The notes under the pieces are model-generated. The model did no database searches, was not told the DNA's origin, and was given only the letters and a program-made list of their open reading frames with translations. Of a stretch of DNA of 64,000 nucleotides, positions 1 to 10,356 are shown piece by piece (position 1 is the stretch's first letter; every line of letters starts with the position of its first letter). Source of the stretch: Sodiomyces alkalinus F11 (lineage: Eukaryota; Ascomycota; Sordariomycetes; Glomerellales; Plectosphaerellaceae); the NCBI RefSeq assembly GCF_003711515.1, contig NW_021167081.1, positions 1,600,236-1,664,235 of the forward strand, given 5' to 3'. The position numbers and the translations under genes were made by a program.

Positions 1-740
1 GTCGCCGATATAATCTCCTGATCGATCAGCTTTGCTGCCTTGCCCAAGGCGCGGAAACGGGTGTCCGAGAAGACGCCGGAATCGGAGGGGCCCGCGAGGA
101 TCATGTGCGGCTGCAGCTGATGCTGGGCGAATTGTTTCCGCCGCCAGAGTACTTCCAGCTTGTCGGCTCCCGGCTCCCAATCTTGAAGGGGCTCGCGGGA
201 GTCGAGTTCGTCTGATTCTGGGACCTCGCCCCATGCCCACTCCGTTCGGTCGAAAAGGAGGTCGAGATTCTCCATGAGTTCCTCGTACTGCAACAGGTGG
301 GGTGGGAGGCCGTCCCAATCGTCGGCGTCATCGTTGTTGGTCGGCTCATTATCCGAAGCCGACTGGGGTTCTTGTTCTTCTTCATTGGCAGGGACGGGAA
401 CAGGGGCAGGGGTTGGATTGACGTCGATGAACCAGGTCGGAGCCGGCCCGGAGCCGAGAACCGGGCCCGGAGCAGGGGCAGGAGCAGGTGCGAGCTCGGG
501 CGAGGGAGCAAGTCCCGAGCGGTCGCGAGGAGGGGCGCTCGCTGGCTCTGGCTCTTCGTCTTCCTCTCCCCCGTCTTCCTTCTTCTCCTCTTCTTCTTCA
601 GGAGGATTAGTATTCCCCTGGATGGTATTGGCAGGCGAGGAAAGTGACGGGCCCGGCGGCGGCGGCGGCGGCAAGATGGGGACTTCGGGAGTTGTGGCAA
701 AGGATAACTCTTCCATCATCTCCAACTCTTGATTGTACAT
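1..740 (-). CDS. Proline-rich acidic protein of unknown function, cut by the left edge
   Basis: Reading the minus strand from the ATG at 740, the frame stays open for 246 codons to the window edge, so the C-terminus lies outside. Residues 1-20 are acidic, followed by a run of seven prolines, then Glu/Asp-rich and Ala-Pro dipeptide-rich segments, and from about residue 150 a more ordered, Trp-containing part that looks folded. The two other minus-strand frames give Arg/Ser-rich products typical of shadow frames. It lies in the same frame as the gene ending at 777 and is separated from it by a single TAG plus 12 sense codons, so it may be the second half of that gene rather than a separate one. 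Codon choice is GC-rich like the neighbouring genes. I do not recognise a domain. Confidence 0.6.
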   Translation of the reverse strand, partial: MYNQELEMMEELSFATTPEVPILPPPPPPGPSLSSPANTIQGNTNPPEEEEEKKEDGGEEDEEPEPASAPPRDRSGLAPSPELAPAPAPAPGPVLGSGPAPTWFIDVNPTPAPVPVPANEEEQEPQSASDNEPTNNDDADDWDGLPPHLLQYEELMENLDLLFDRTEWAWGEVPESDELDSREPLQDWEPGADKLEVLWRRKQFAQHQLQPHMILAGPSDSGVFSDTRFRALGKAAKLIDQEIISA

Positions 741-776
741 TGGAGTGACCACCTGAAGATGGGATAGCAGGGGCTC

Positions 777-1784
777 CTAACCACCAGCGTCACCATCTTC
801 GGCGTCAATCTCCATTTCCGTCTGGAGGGTCGTAGCTTCCGCGGCGGCGGGGTCTATGGGTATCGGCCAAGTGACCGAAGAAGGTGGAGTTGCCTCCCAG
901 CACATATCAGTCGGCGACGCGGGAGGGAAAGGAGGAGAGAAGGTCGAGAGGGCGGGAGGAGGAGTGTGAGGTAGGGTAATATAAGGGTCAATGCCCTGGT
1001 TAATGGGTAACGTTCCCAAGCTTAATTGGTGGTCTACTGCCGAAGCAGGGCCAAAATAAGGCGCACAAGGCGCGGTGATATGGTTAAAGGCAACAGGAGC
1101 AGAGGAGCCCCTGTGGAAATAAGGAATCGAATGGCCATCCTGCTGGATGCCGTTGATCCGCTCTGACGAGAGTCGGGCGGCGACAATGGATGCTAGGTTA
1201 GCATCCCTTTCACGGAAGGTATCGAAGGTAGCTGCTTGCAGCTCCTTGATACCCCCGATCAGGGAGCCGAGTTTGGAGAAACACTCCTCTGCTCCTGCGC
1301 CGACGCTCGCTTCTGTAAAGACTCTCATGAAGTCTTGTCCCATCTGGAAAGCACGGTAGAGTTAACACCTTGGCAGATGAACTGAAATGTGAGAGAACAG
1401 CAACAGAAATAGTAGTTAAGGCTCGAGAGTCAAAATGCAGGACGCAGGAGAAGTCTGAAGTGAATGTGAGAAACGTACTGCCGCGTTTATAGTCTCAACG
1501 GCATATATGCCCGCCCTTAGGGACTCGAGGAGACAGACGACCGCACCGTGGGCGGCGCCAAGGTCTCCAAGGGCCTTAGTAATTGGGTCCGAGACAACCC
1601 AGGCAAGCTCGAGAGCTGCCTTGGCCATATCGGCCTCGTTCTTGCTCATCATCGGAGCGTCGGAGCCGGGACCAGCCGCGGCGATGTTGTTGGAGGAGGA
1701 TGAGGAGGAGCAGGAGGAGTTAAGAACGGAGGCCATACCCGCAAAGGTAGGCAAGATGGAGGCGATGGGGATAGTGCACGCCAT
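777..1784 (-). CDS. Hypothetical protein with one intron
   Basis: Exons 1479-1784 and 777-1343 with a 135-bp intron (donor GTACGT, acceptor TTCCAG, phase 0) give 290 residues. The ATG at 1784 lies in a strong CACCATGG context. Residues 1-45 are low complexity with a serine run. Residues 50-165 look helical (Ala, Leu and Glu rich, continuing smoothly across the splice junction). The C-terminal third is Pro-rich and ends acidic (AEDGDAGG). There is no signal peptide or clear transmembrane segment and I do not recognise the family. The helical N-terminal half resembles regulatory modules of fungal signalling proteins only in general character. The stop at 777 is followed in the same frame by the Pro-rich ORF that starts at 740. 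Confidence 0.6.
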
Positions 1785-3732
1785 GGTGGTTGTTGGGGGA
1801 GGAGTTCCTAGGGAGTAAAGAAGAGAGGAAAGTTGGAAGTCAAAAAGAAGAAAAATTTAGGGATGAGAAGAAAAGGTTGGGGCCAATAGTACTGACACAG
1901 GTTATTAGAACTTGTGAGTAGGAAAGAGTTCTCTGGTATAATAAGACCTAACAGGAAGGGGCACTAGAAGAGGGTCAGGCCCAGTTCAGGTAGGCGGTAA
2001 GAGAGCGAGGGCAAGCTATTTCAGTATTGCACAATAGTATAGAGTGATATTTGATATTCTGTCATAATAGAAGTTATGTCGGGTCATGACTGTTCATGAG
2101 TTATTGTTTATTAGTTATTGTTTACTGGTCATTGCCTTATTGTTATCTCTGACATTGCTTTCAGTTGACTGTTACTTTCACCTGCGGGTCAGATTCAAGC
2201 CAATTAAGGTAAGTTGCTAATAAATGATTCCATATACGTACCCATCCCGCGACTCTCTCGTCAGACAAACATGAGAGAATTCTCGGCGAGGTCGACGGAC
2301 TCGCGCGTTTCAAGGTGAACTCTCTCCAAAATGAGAATAAAGAAAGGCTCAGCGTAATTCAACCTCGACACTAGTTGGGAATCCCAACTTGGGATTTCAA
2401 AGTGTAACGGTATATTCAGGGGTAGTATGCTCATGGAAGACGGAGTAGCTGATATGATTCTGAGTTGTGCTTTATCGTCTTAATATGTTAGCTGCCTACG
2501 AAGCCACTTATAAGCGGCCTGGAGCCGCAGATAGAAACGTCGGCGACCAATCGCCGTTAGTTAGCCTTTGTCCTCACGGCCTATAATATATTTAGTCGAG
2601 TTCTAAATATACTGGGCAGCGCCTATCAGTCCCTTAGGGATCTACTGCGATTAGAATTTGGAAGCCGAACGTTCGGCAGAAGAAAAGAAGACTTACAGAA
2701 GTGCAGGCTTGGTGAGCCCGCACATAAATAACGCACCTATATGCGGCAGTGTTGGAATGGTTGATGCACTCCAGGTAACCGTAATAAATGTTGGGGCCGG
2801 CGCATGGTGATAACGTAAAGCCCACCGCCTCACCATCTGCTGCATTACTATTTCGACGGGCCGTGTTGGATATAGGCGCGTGCATTGTAGTAGAAGGTCA
2901 GAATATTAGGTATTGTGACTGGAATACCTGTTAGTCTCATATGTTCTTAGATCTCATAAAAAAGTATGTTATTATGGTCTTAGGTTCACAAATGATGCGC
3001 CATCGACCTGTAGGCTGTGACACGACTGGCCTTCGTCTTGTATTTATATTCAGGGGGGGTTAGCAAGAAATTCGGTGGTATGCAGGTTGACCGTAGTGAC
3101 CGCACCATTCCTCTAATGCAACTTGAGTCAACAATCAGCAGTGCCCATGTTCAGTCGATAATGATCGCAGTGAAAACACCAAACCTTAGAGAGCTGATTG
3201 CACAAAAACTGATTGAATACCTTTGGTGCTCGCTGATGATCATCGAGTGTATAACTTGCTTGGTGCCGACAAACAAGTAGTGGAAGTTGCCTAGTTCAAC
3301 AATGTGGTCAAGGTGACCAGCTCGTCAAGTCTAATGGAAGTAGGACGTATTTATGCAATGAAATATCACCAGCTGCCAGCTGGACATGAGAAGGCAAACA
3401 TTAGAACATGTTGCTCCAGTGGGGTCTAATCGAGAATGCCAGAGAGACAGTAGAGGTGAACGTACCAGGTAAAGTGATGTCTCATAATGGCCGACAACTT
3501 CTGCATGAAATCCTCTCGATTTTCATAAATGCCGTCATATTTTGGAACAGGGGCCCGGAGGCTCGGTTTTTCCCCAGGGGCCAGCGATCATGAACAAGCT
3601 TCAGCTTCAGCTTCAGCTTAACTAGAAATGGGACAACCCTAGCACTTTGTCATGAAACCTCCCTATGAACACCCTGGACTTTGCCAGTCAAGCCACAACA
3701 TCAAACATTCAATGTCAAAGGCCTCTGCACAC
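1785..3732. other. Gene-poor interval, AT-richer than its flanks
   Basis: No ORF here resembles a known protein; the open frames are short (60-90 codons) and without coding-like composition. The interval holds a possible solo LTR (2077-2372), a nearby inverted repeat around 2375-2400 (TTGGGAATCCCAA), and a short tandem repeat of AGCTTC at 3597-3620. Base composition and many short A/T runs fit old, decayed repeat sequence, possibly RIP-affected, but this is inference. Confidence 0.5.
2077..2372. repeat. Possible solo LTR (296 bp)
   Basis: The segment begins TGTCG and ends CGACA, a perfect 5-bp terminal inverted repeat with the TG...CA ends typical of Ty3/Gypsy long terminal repeats. It holds AATAAA-like words in its interior. 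No internal gag-pol coding sequence follows, and the flanking 5 bases do not form an exact target-site duplication, so the call is tentative. Confidence 0.3.
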
Positions 3733-4754
3733 TTACTCATCATGACCGGGGTCGTGGTCATCTTTGAAATCCGGCAACCATCCCTTCGGCCTCTCCGAGC
3801 CGCGGATAGCAATCCCGTACCCAAGCTTCTCGACCTTCCGCACCGAAGTCCGCATCGCCTCCATCTTAGACCGGAACGTCCGGTCGTGAACCTCGGGCAA
3901 GAGCTCGAACGCGACACTGAGCTCATGAAAGTCCGCGAGAATGTGCCTCCGCCTGCCACTACTGTCGTCCTGGGGCGCCGCGCCGCCGTCATCACCGACA
4001 CCGACCACCTCCCCACCGACCAGCCGGCCGGTCTGCGCGGCGGTGACGGTGGCGAAGCGCATCATCTCGCCGAACAGGTCGAAGACGCCGTACATGTAGT
4101 CGTACTCGGTCAGGGCGATGGAGGCCGGGACGGCGGCTTCCACGGCGTCCGGGTCGAGCAGGGTCTGGGTGCGCAGGTAGTGGGCGAAGACGAGGGCCTC
4201 GACGAGCTCCTCGAGGCAGCGGAGGGAATGGGCGTACCGGTAGCGGTTGAGGGAGGCGAGGTCGGGTTCGATGGAAGTGAGGTGGGCTTTGATCTCGGCC
4301 ATGCGATTGTCGATGTCTTCTTGGGTGCGTCTGGGGAGGGGGCCGAGTTTGTTCACTCTTTTCGAGACAGAACATGGTTAGCAGTCCTCTTACTTTCGTC
4401 TCCTCCGGGAGGGGGTGGAGGATGTCAGGACTCAGGCTTCATCAGCCTGGCAGGTGAAGGATGTCAAAGGTACCTCTGACAGGAGAAGATTCTAAGGCAA
4501 ACCCCACCCATGTCTGTCAGCTGAAAGTCTATTCCTTCGCCATGAGAATTGAGGGAGGTATGTCCTCACATTTTCTTGCTCAGAGCAGTGACATCCCTTG
4601 AGGCCTTGATGATGCGCTCTCTCCGGTCATGGTGCTCATCCAGCTCATCCCGGAAATGGGAGAACATGGGCCCAAAACGCGACTGGGGTACAGCCGGGGC
4701 CGCCTTGCCGCCTTCCTTAGGGCGCATGTTTCCGTGCCGATCCCTTTTGGACAT
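3733..4754 (-). CDS. Translin-associated protein X (TRAX)
   Basis: Exons 4570-4754 and 3733-4357 (212-bp intron, donor GTGAGG, branch GCTAAC, phase 2) encode 269 residues. The N-terminal exon carries the TRAX signature of the form FRDELDEHHDRRERI...SRDVTALSKK. The second exon carries the helix with GEMMR and the C-terminal KVEKLGYGIAIRGSERPKG, which matches TRAX (..KVENACYALKVRGSE.PK) better than translin. TRAX and translin form the C3PO ribonuclease/nucleic-acid-binding complex, known from animals and Neurospora for passenger-strand or pre-tRNA fragment removal; acidic residues in the family provide catalysis. No translin gene is in this window. It is divergently arranged with GPI14. Start chosen as the only in-frame ATG before the conserved region. 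Family call is firm, exact role inferred. Confidence 0.92.
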
Positions 4755-5311
4755 TTGTGGATTGCCACCGATCGTGTATAAGTTGATGAGGAAGGGGTTG
4801 TGAATGTCGTGAGTCGTGACATCAAGTGAAGTTGCGAACTTGCCCCAGGGTGTGACATTGACATTTGTTTGCAGGGACTGTACGTGTACGAAGTACGTAC
4901 TTTGTACAGTACTAGATGAAGCTTATTACCTGGCTCTACCCGGGAGCAGCTAAGCACCTGTGAAAATCACGTCTTTGAATTAGTCAGCAGTCGAACCTCC
5001 TGAATCCTTCAACTACCTTAGCGAGCAACAGGCCAGCAACATCAAACCAGCCAAACTCGACCAAAGCATGAAATTTCATGAACGACAGCTACACCCCCAG
5101 GGCTGTTCAAGAGTCGAAGATTAGAACCAAGTGACCGCTTGAGGAGTTTATTGAGTCGATCATCCCATCAAAGGATGTCTTCACGACCGGGTCTATAACC
5201 CGTACCATCACGCTGCTTAGACGGTTAGACCCCAGCGCATCACCAACCAGCAGCATCCCGCCTTGTCACACAATCAATCCCCTGATCGCCCCTTGCCCAA
5301 GATTCCCCATC
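4755..5311. promoter_or_regulatory. Divergent promoter interval between TRAX and GPI14
   Basis: This 557-bp gap must hold both 5' ends. It contains a dense GTAC cluster at 4883-4912 (repeats of TACGTAC and TACTTTGTACAGTAC), a member of the recurrent intergenic palindromes described in the findings. No ORF in it looks coding. Confidence 0.5.
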
Positions 5312-6798
5312 ATGGCGGAGACACACTCTCTCCTCTCTCGTCTCTTCAGACCCCTCCCCCTCTTCGCCGTCTCGGCCCTTCTCCGCGCCATCTTCCTCCT
5401 CTACGGCCTTTGGCAGGACGCAAACTCTCCTTTCAAGTACACGGACATCGACTACCTCGTCTTCACCGACGCCGCGCGCTTCACCCACCGCGGCGCCTCG
5501 CCCTACGACCGCGAGACCTACCGCTACACGCCGCTCTTGGCATGGCTCCTCATCCCCACCGCCTGGAGCGAGACCCTCCGCCCGGCCCGGCTCTGGTTCG
5601 CCCTCGGCAAGGTCATCTTCGCCGCCGCCGACTTGCTGGCCGGCTGGTTCCTCGTCCGCATCCTGCGGCGCCACGCGGGGATGGACGCGGCGCGCGCCCT
5701 CCGGTTCGCCAGCATCTGGCTCCTCAACCCCATGGTCGCCACGATTAGCACCCGCGGCAGCTCCGAGGGTCTGTTGGGCGTCCTCGTCATGGCGCTGTTG
5801 TGGGCTGTGCTCGAACGTCGTGTGGCTCTGGCTGGCGTCCTGCTCGGGTTCGGCGTTCATTTTAAGATTTACCCTTTCATTTATGCACCGGCGATCGTCT
5901 GGTGGATGGACGATGAGAGCATGGGTCTTGCGAAACCGCCTACTCGGGGTTTGTCGAAACAGCCGCCGTCGATTCTCGATCATGTCTGGCGGTTTCTGAG
6001 CCCCGAGCGGATCCAGTTGGCCTTGATCAGTCTTGTTACTTTCACGGGCCTCAATGCACTCATGTACACCATGTACGAAGGACACACACCTCACTCTCAT
6101 TTCTCATTCCTCTTCTCACCATGTGGACATTGAGACCGTGCTTACTTGTATTTCTTGCAGATACGGCATGCCCTTCTTGGTGCATACTTACTTCCATCAC
6201 GTCACCAGGATCGACCACCGACATAATTTCAGCGTCTACAACATCCTCCTTTATCTCACATCGGCAGTGCCCTCCACGTCCTCCTTTCAGATCGAGTCGG
6301 TGGCTTTCGTGCCGCAGATCCTCCTCTCCACAGTTCTCATTCCTCTTGTCCTTGCCAAGAAGGACCTCGCTACATCTATGATGGCTCAGACTTTTGCATT
6401 TGTCACGTTTAACAAGGTCTGCACCAGCCAGGTATGTTATTCTCCCGAGCGCCCCCCCCTTTTTCTTCTGTCTCCCATTCCCAGTTACTCGCTGACAAGA
6501 CATCAAGTACTTCCTCTGGTACATAATCTTTCTCCCCCTGTATCTTCCAACCTCGTCCTTTCTCAGCAACCCGAAGCTGGGTGTATCTGCACTGGTTCTC
6601 TGGGTCGCATCTCAGGGGGCGTGGTTACAGCAGGGATTTCAACTCGAGTTCATGGGCGTCAATACTTTCTTTCCGGGATTGTGGGCTTCGACTGTCGCTT
6701 TCTTCCTCGTCAACTGTTGGATATTAGGCATCATCATTACCGATGGCTCCCATGCCGGTGCGCAGGACAGGCGTCTGTCACAGAGAAAGGCAGTGTAA
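5312..6798 (+). CDS. GPI14: GPI mannosyltransferase 1 catalytic subunit (PIG-M/Gpi14 family)
   Basis: Exons 5312-6072, 6161-6431 and 6508-6798 (introns 88 and 76 bp, both with CTRAY-like branch points and correct phase) encode 440 residues, close to the usual PIG-M length of about 420. The enzyme adds the first mannose from dolichol-phosphate mannose to GPI precursors on the luminal side of the ER. Supporting features: a DxD-like TDIDY at residues 44-48 in the first luminal loop, the SPYDRETYRYTPLLAW block typical of the family, the GSSEG segment, and after intron 1 the YGMPFLVHTYFHHVTRIDHRHNFS block matching PIG-M. Many hydrophobic segments predict a polytopic ER protein. Intron 1 removes the frame that would otherwise end at 6133. 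It lies divergent to TRAX and about 400 bp upstream of NBS1 on the same strand. Confidence 0.95.
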
Positions 6799-7214
6799 AG
6801 CTAGGAGGGCGACCCAACCCCCGGCGTCTTTCTTGTAAATAGTGTGTTGTCACTGAAAAATAATACCGTTTAGAGGCAAGGCGCACCGCAACCTAACGCA
6901 TGAGAAGCTCGAAACATAGACTCCTAGGTCTAATGGACATTTCTTCTTTTTCAATTCTGGCCGTCTGCCAATTCTGGGACCATAATTGACGTAGATACGT
7001 ACCTATACGACTTAGGTCACGTGAACACGCGTCGATGTTCCACCAGGAACTACCCCCCACAAATCCCGACTCCATATCCGTCCACTTCACTTCGCCAGAA
7101 TTGTCCGTAGAGCATCATTCCATCCCGAAACCGAATGTCGTCATAACGCTTCTGAAATCACGGTATAAATTATTCATTTTTTGTCCTCGAGCCGAAGACA
7201 CACGTTTTGGATCG
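6799..7214. promoter_or_regulatory. Intergenic: GPI14 3' end and NBS1 promoter
   Basis: 416 bp without coding-like ORFs. It must contain the GPI14 polyadenylation region (AATAATACC near 6860) and the NBS1 5' end. A GTACCTATACGACTTAGGT word near 7000 is a diverged relative of the recurrent intergenic palindrome. Confidence 0.4.
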
Positions 7215-10073
7215 ATGTGGCTACTGGAACAAGAAGGGGATGTCTTCGGAGGTGCGTCATTCATACTGTTCATACTCCATACAGTCAACTATTCTATCAA
7301 CAGTCATCATGGTGGAAACCAGACATGCTAACGCGTCTCCCAACGACACAGGTCGACGGCTCTGGCTCCGGCCGGGTCAGCTGTACCTCTTCGGCCGAAC
7401 TACCTCGGAACGTACGCGAAAACCTCTCCCTGGACCACCGCGCAGCCTCCCCCTGCTAAGCTAAGCATTTGCCAGCCGGCCAACTCGCCATCTCCCACAA
7501 GACCATCTCGCGGAAGCACATGACCATTCGTGTTGACAGCGTGCCACAGGGCGACAGCGTGCGTCTGCTACATATATATCTCCCTCCTATTCATATCCCC
7601 CTCGGCTGACAAATTGGGCTAGCAAAACCTCTCCACGCGATCCATTGCCGTTATCGAAGACCTATCGACCAAAACCGGGACAACTGTCGACGGGCAGAAA
7701 TTTAGAGGCGAGACTTATACTGTCACACAATCAAACGTCGAGATCAAGCTGGGATCATGTCCAGAAATATTTAGGTACAATGGATCATTCTGTTTGCCTT
7801 GCCGGTTGTTCCGCCGTGCATGTCCCGTTCGAACAGCCCTCTACTGACACCCCTAGAGGCTATTATGGCATCCTGTCGCCTTAGCTTTCAGTTTCACTAG
7901 TCGTGAATTGCAAGCAGACCCCTTCAGCCGGCTACGCGAAGCCCTCGAACAGCTGGACATCAAAATATCACACGAATACAATATCCGGCACACGACCCAC
8001 GTCGTGTCCAAGAAACGCAACACTCCAAAAGGCCTGCAAGCTCTTATCAATGGCAGGTATATCGTTACAGACGCCTTCGTCGACGCCATCATCGAGGCTA
8101 CACAGCGACCGGACGACGCCGACCCTTCTTCCCCATCCCCCTTGGAGCAAGACTTTGACGGAAACTGGCCAAACCCTCTCGAATATTTGCCTCCCCGTGG
8201 AGGGGAGCCAGTGGAGAGACCGACAGACGCCTATGCCCCCGATGGTAGCCGCCAAGATTTGTTCGAGGGCTACACCTTCATATTCTACGACCGAACCCAA
8301 TTCGATAACCTCCTAGACCCCATTACCAACGGCAAGGGCAAGGCTCTCTTCATGGAGGTCACCCCGGAGAAGACGCCCGTGGACGACTTTATTCGTTTTG
8401 TCAAGACAGAAGCAGGCGAAAAGGGGCTGGGTTCATTCGAGGATGGAAGCGAGGGTCGCGGCGTGGTCGTGGTCCGCTACACGCCCAGCAAAGGTGACCA
8501 CATGGACTGGTACGCCGGTTTCTTCACCCAGGTCTCGTTACGTCTGGACCACCGCCCCATAGAACAGAAGGAGTTTCTAGAGGCCATATTGATCAAGGAT
8601 GCGAGCATTCTGCGGCGACCACTCGAAGTCGCAACTCCTCAGGATACCCCAGTCGCTTCTTCAGCTGCGCAGCAAGTCGCCGCGAATACCGGGGAGGCGA
8701 TGGAGGTTGATCAGCCCGGCACTTCTCAGGAAACATCGCAGGATCGCAGCGCAGGGTCGTCTGTGCCAGTATCAAGACGTACTCGGGCCAGGAGAGCACC
8801 AACACGTCGATTCGCCGGATTCGCAAGCGAAGACGACGAAGACGACGCCGACAAGGACAATACCGCGACGCCAGATATTCCCATCGAAAACCCCCCCAAC
8901 ACCGAAGAGGAGCATCACGGCTTGTTCGTTTCACAACATCCAGCACCCTCACCCGCGGAAGCCCCGGAATCTGGCGCGACGGCCTCAAACCCGTTTCGGA
9001 AGCGCAACGTTGAAGACGTCCTTGGGGGTATGCTCCCCACAGCAGATGCGGTCAAACGCCGCCGTATCGAGGCTGGCGAAGACCCCGTGCCTGGCCGGCC
9101 GACCCCCCCTCCCACAGCAGCAGCAGCAGCACAAGAAGCCGAAACAACGCCAAGAGAGCCGAAACCACCGCTGAAGAAGCCGAAAAAGGAGCTCGACGTC
9201 CTCGAAGAAGCGCGAAAACGCCGCGAGGCGCTGGAAGCCGAGGCCAAGGCCGAACAGGAAGACCTCGCCACCCTGCCCTCGGACATGGACCTCAACGCCA
9301 TCCGCCGCCTCCACATCGTGGAGGAGATCAAGGTCCGGCGGCGGCCCGCAGAAACAGCAGGCGGCGCCGGCGGCCAGCGCACGCGCACGCGCGAACAGGA
9401 CGTCGCGGAGGGCCGGTGGGACCCGCGGTGGAACGGGCGCAAAAGCTTCAAGCGGTTCCGGCAGCGCGGCGCCCCGACGGGACGACCGCCGATGAAGGTC
9501 ATCGTCCCGCTGGCGGAGGTCAAGAAGAAGGACTACGGCATCGGGGACGATTACTGGTTGGAGGACGACGGGGAGAAGCGCAAGAACGAGACGCAGCAGA
9601 GTGTTGGTGCGGTGCGGGATTCGGTCCCATCGGCGGCGGGCGCGCCAAAGCAGCTGTCATCTGCCAGGACGGCGGCGCAGCGGATCGTCCTGACAGACGA
9701 TAGTAGTGGCGAGGACGGACGTGACGTCGTCGAGGGAGGAACGTCGGTTGGAAGGGGCCCGAATGATAATGATGGTGATGGTGACTCTGTGTTGCCTCCT
9801 CCGCAGTCCATACGCACAGGGTCGTCGCGGACCGCGGTGGCATCGGAGACAACGCAGAGCACGCTCTCCGGCACGCGATCTGCGACTAGGAGCCAGACGC
9901 AAGGACAGACTTCTCAGAGGTCGGCGGCGGCGGGGAAGAGGTCGGCGGCAGCCCCTCCCGCGAGGGAACCGGTGGCCAAGAAGCCGCGGGCGACGAGGAG
10001 GATAGCGGAGGTGCAGGACAGTGACGACGGGAGCGATGATGAGCTGCAGTTCAAGTTTGGGAGACGGCGGTAG
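7215..10073 (+). CDS. NBS1: NBS1/nibrin, MRN DNA-repair complex subunit
   Basis: Five exons (7215-7251, 7352-7411, 7476-7558, 7623-7774, 7859-10073) give 848 residues. The N-terminus starts MWLLEQ and holds an FHA domain (residues 13 to about 110) with the phosphopeptide-binding GRT and the SRKH signature. It is followed by BRCT-type repeats (about 112-330; HTTHVVSKKRNTPKGLQAL is BRCT1). A long disordered acidic/basic linker follows. A SFKRFRQ motif near residue 640 corresponds to the MRE11-binding KNFKKF region, and the C-terminus has an acidic patch followed by FKF (about 840), like the FxF/Y Tel1/ATM-recruiting motif. NBS1 with MRE11 and RAD50 senses double-strand breaks and activates Tel1. 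Small exons encode the FHA, so single-frame views miss the first 110 residues. The acceptor at 7858 was chosen because it restores FRLLWHPVALAFSF. Confidence 0.95.
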
Positions 10074-10356
10074 ATACCAGGTTCATGAATACATGATTGT
10101 TCATGGCGACGATGGCATGTCTTGCGACTTGGGGTCTCTTTCATTTTTATTATTCTACTTGCTAGTTTCCTCGGGCGCAAGATAGGAAGACGAGGATATT
10201 GCAACGAGCAAGGAAAGGGGTATCTGTCTAATAAATTTCTTATATCCACACCACGGACACGTTTCCCTCTGTATGCTCTCTCCTCCTCTCGATCTATTCG
10301 AACCGCTATCGCAAAACAAACAAGCCCATAAAAGTAGATGGGACATTCAACCACGC
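10074..10356. other. Convergent 3' ends of NBS1 and the cytochrome b5 gene
   Basis: 283 bp between two stop codons on opposite strands. It is T-rich around 10137-10160 and holds CTAATAAATTTC at 10228, a possible polyadenylation signal for NBS1. No gene is seen. Confidence 0.4.

Noticed and set aside
777..1784. STAND/NLR-type N-terminal domain in the first gene
   Set aside because: The helical character is only a general likeness; no nucleotide-binding motif appears in the visible sequence.
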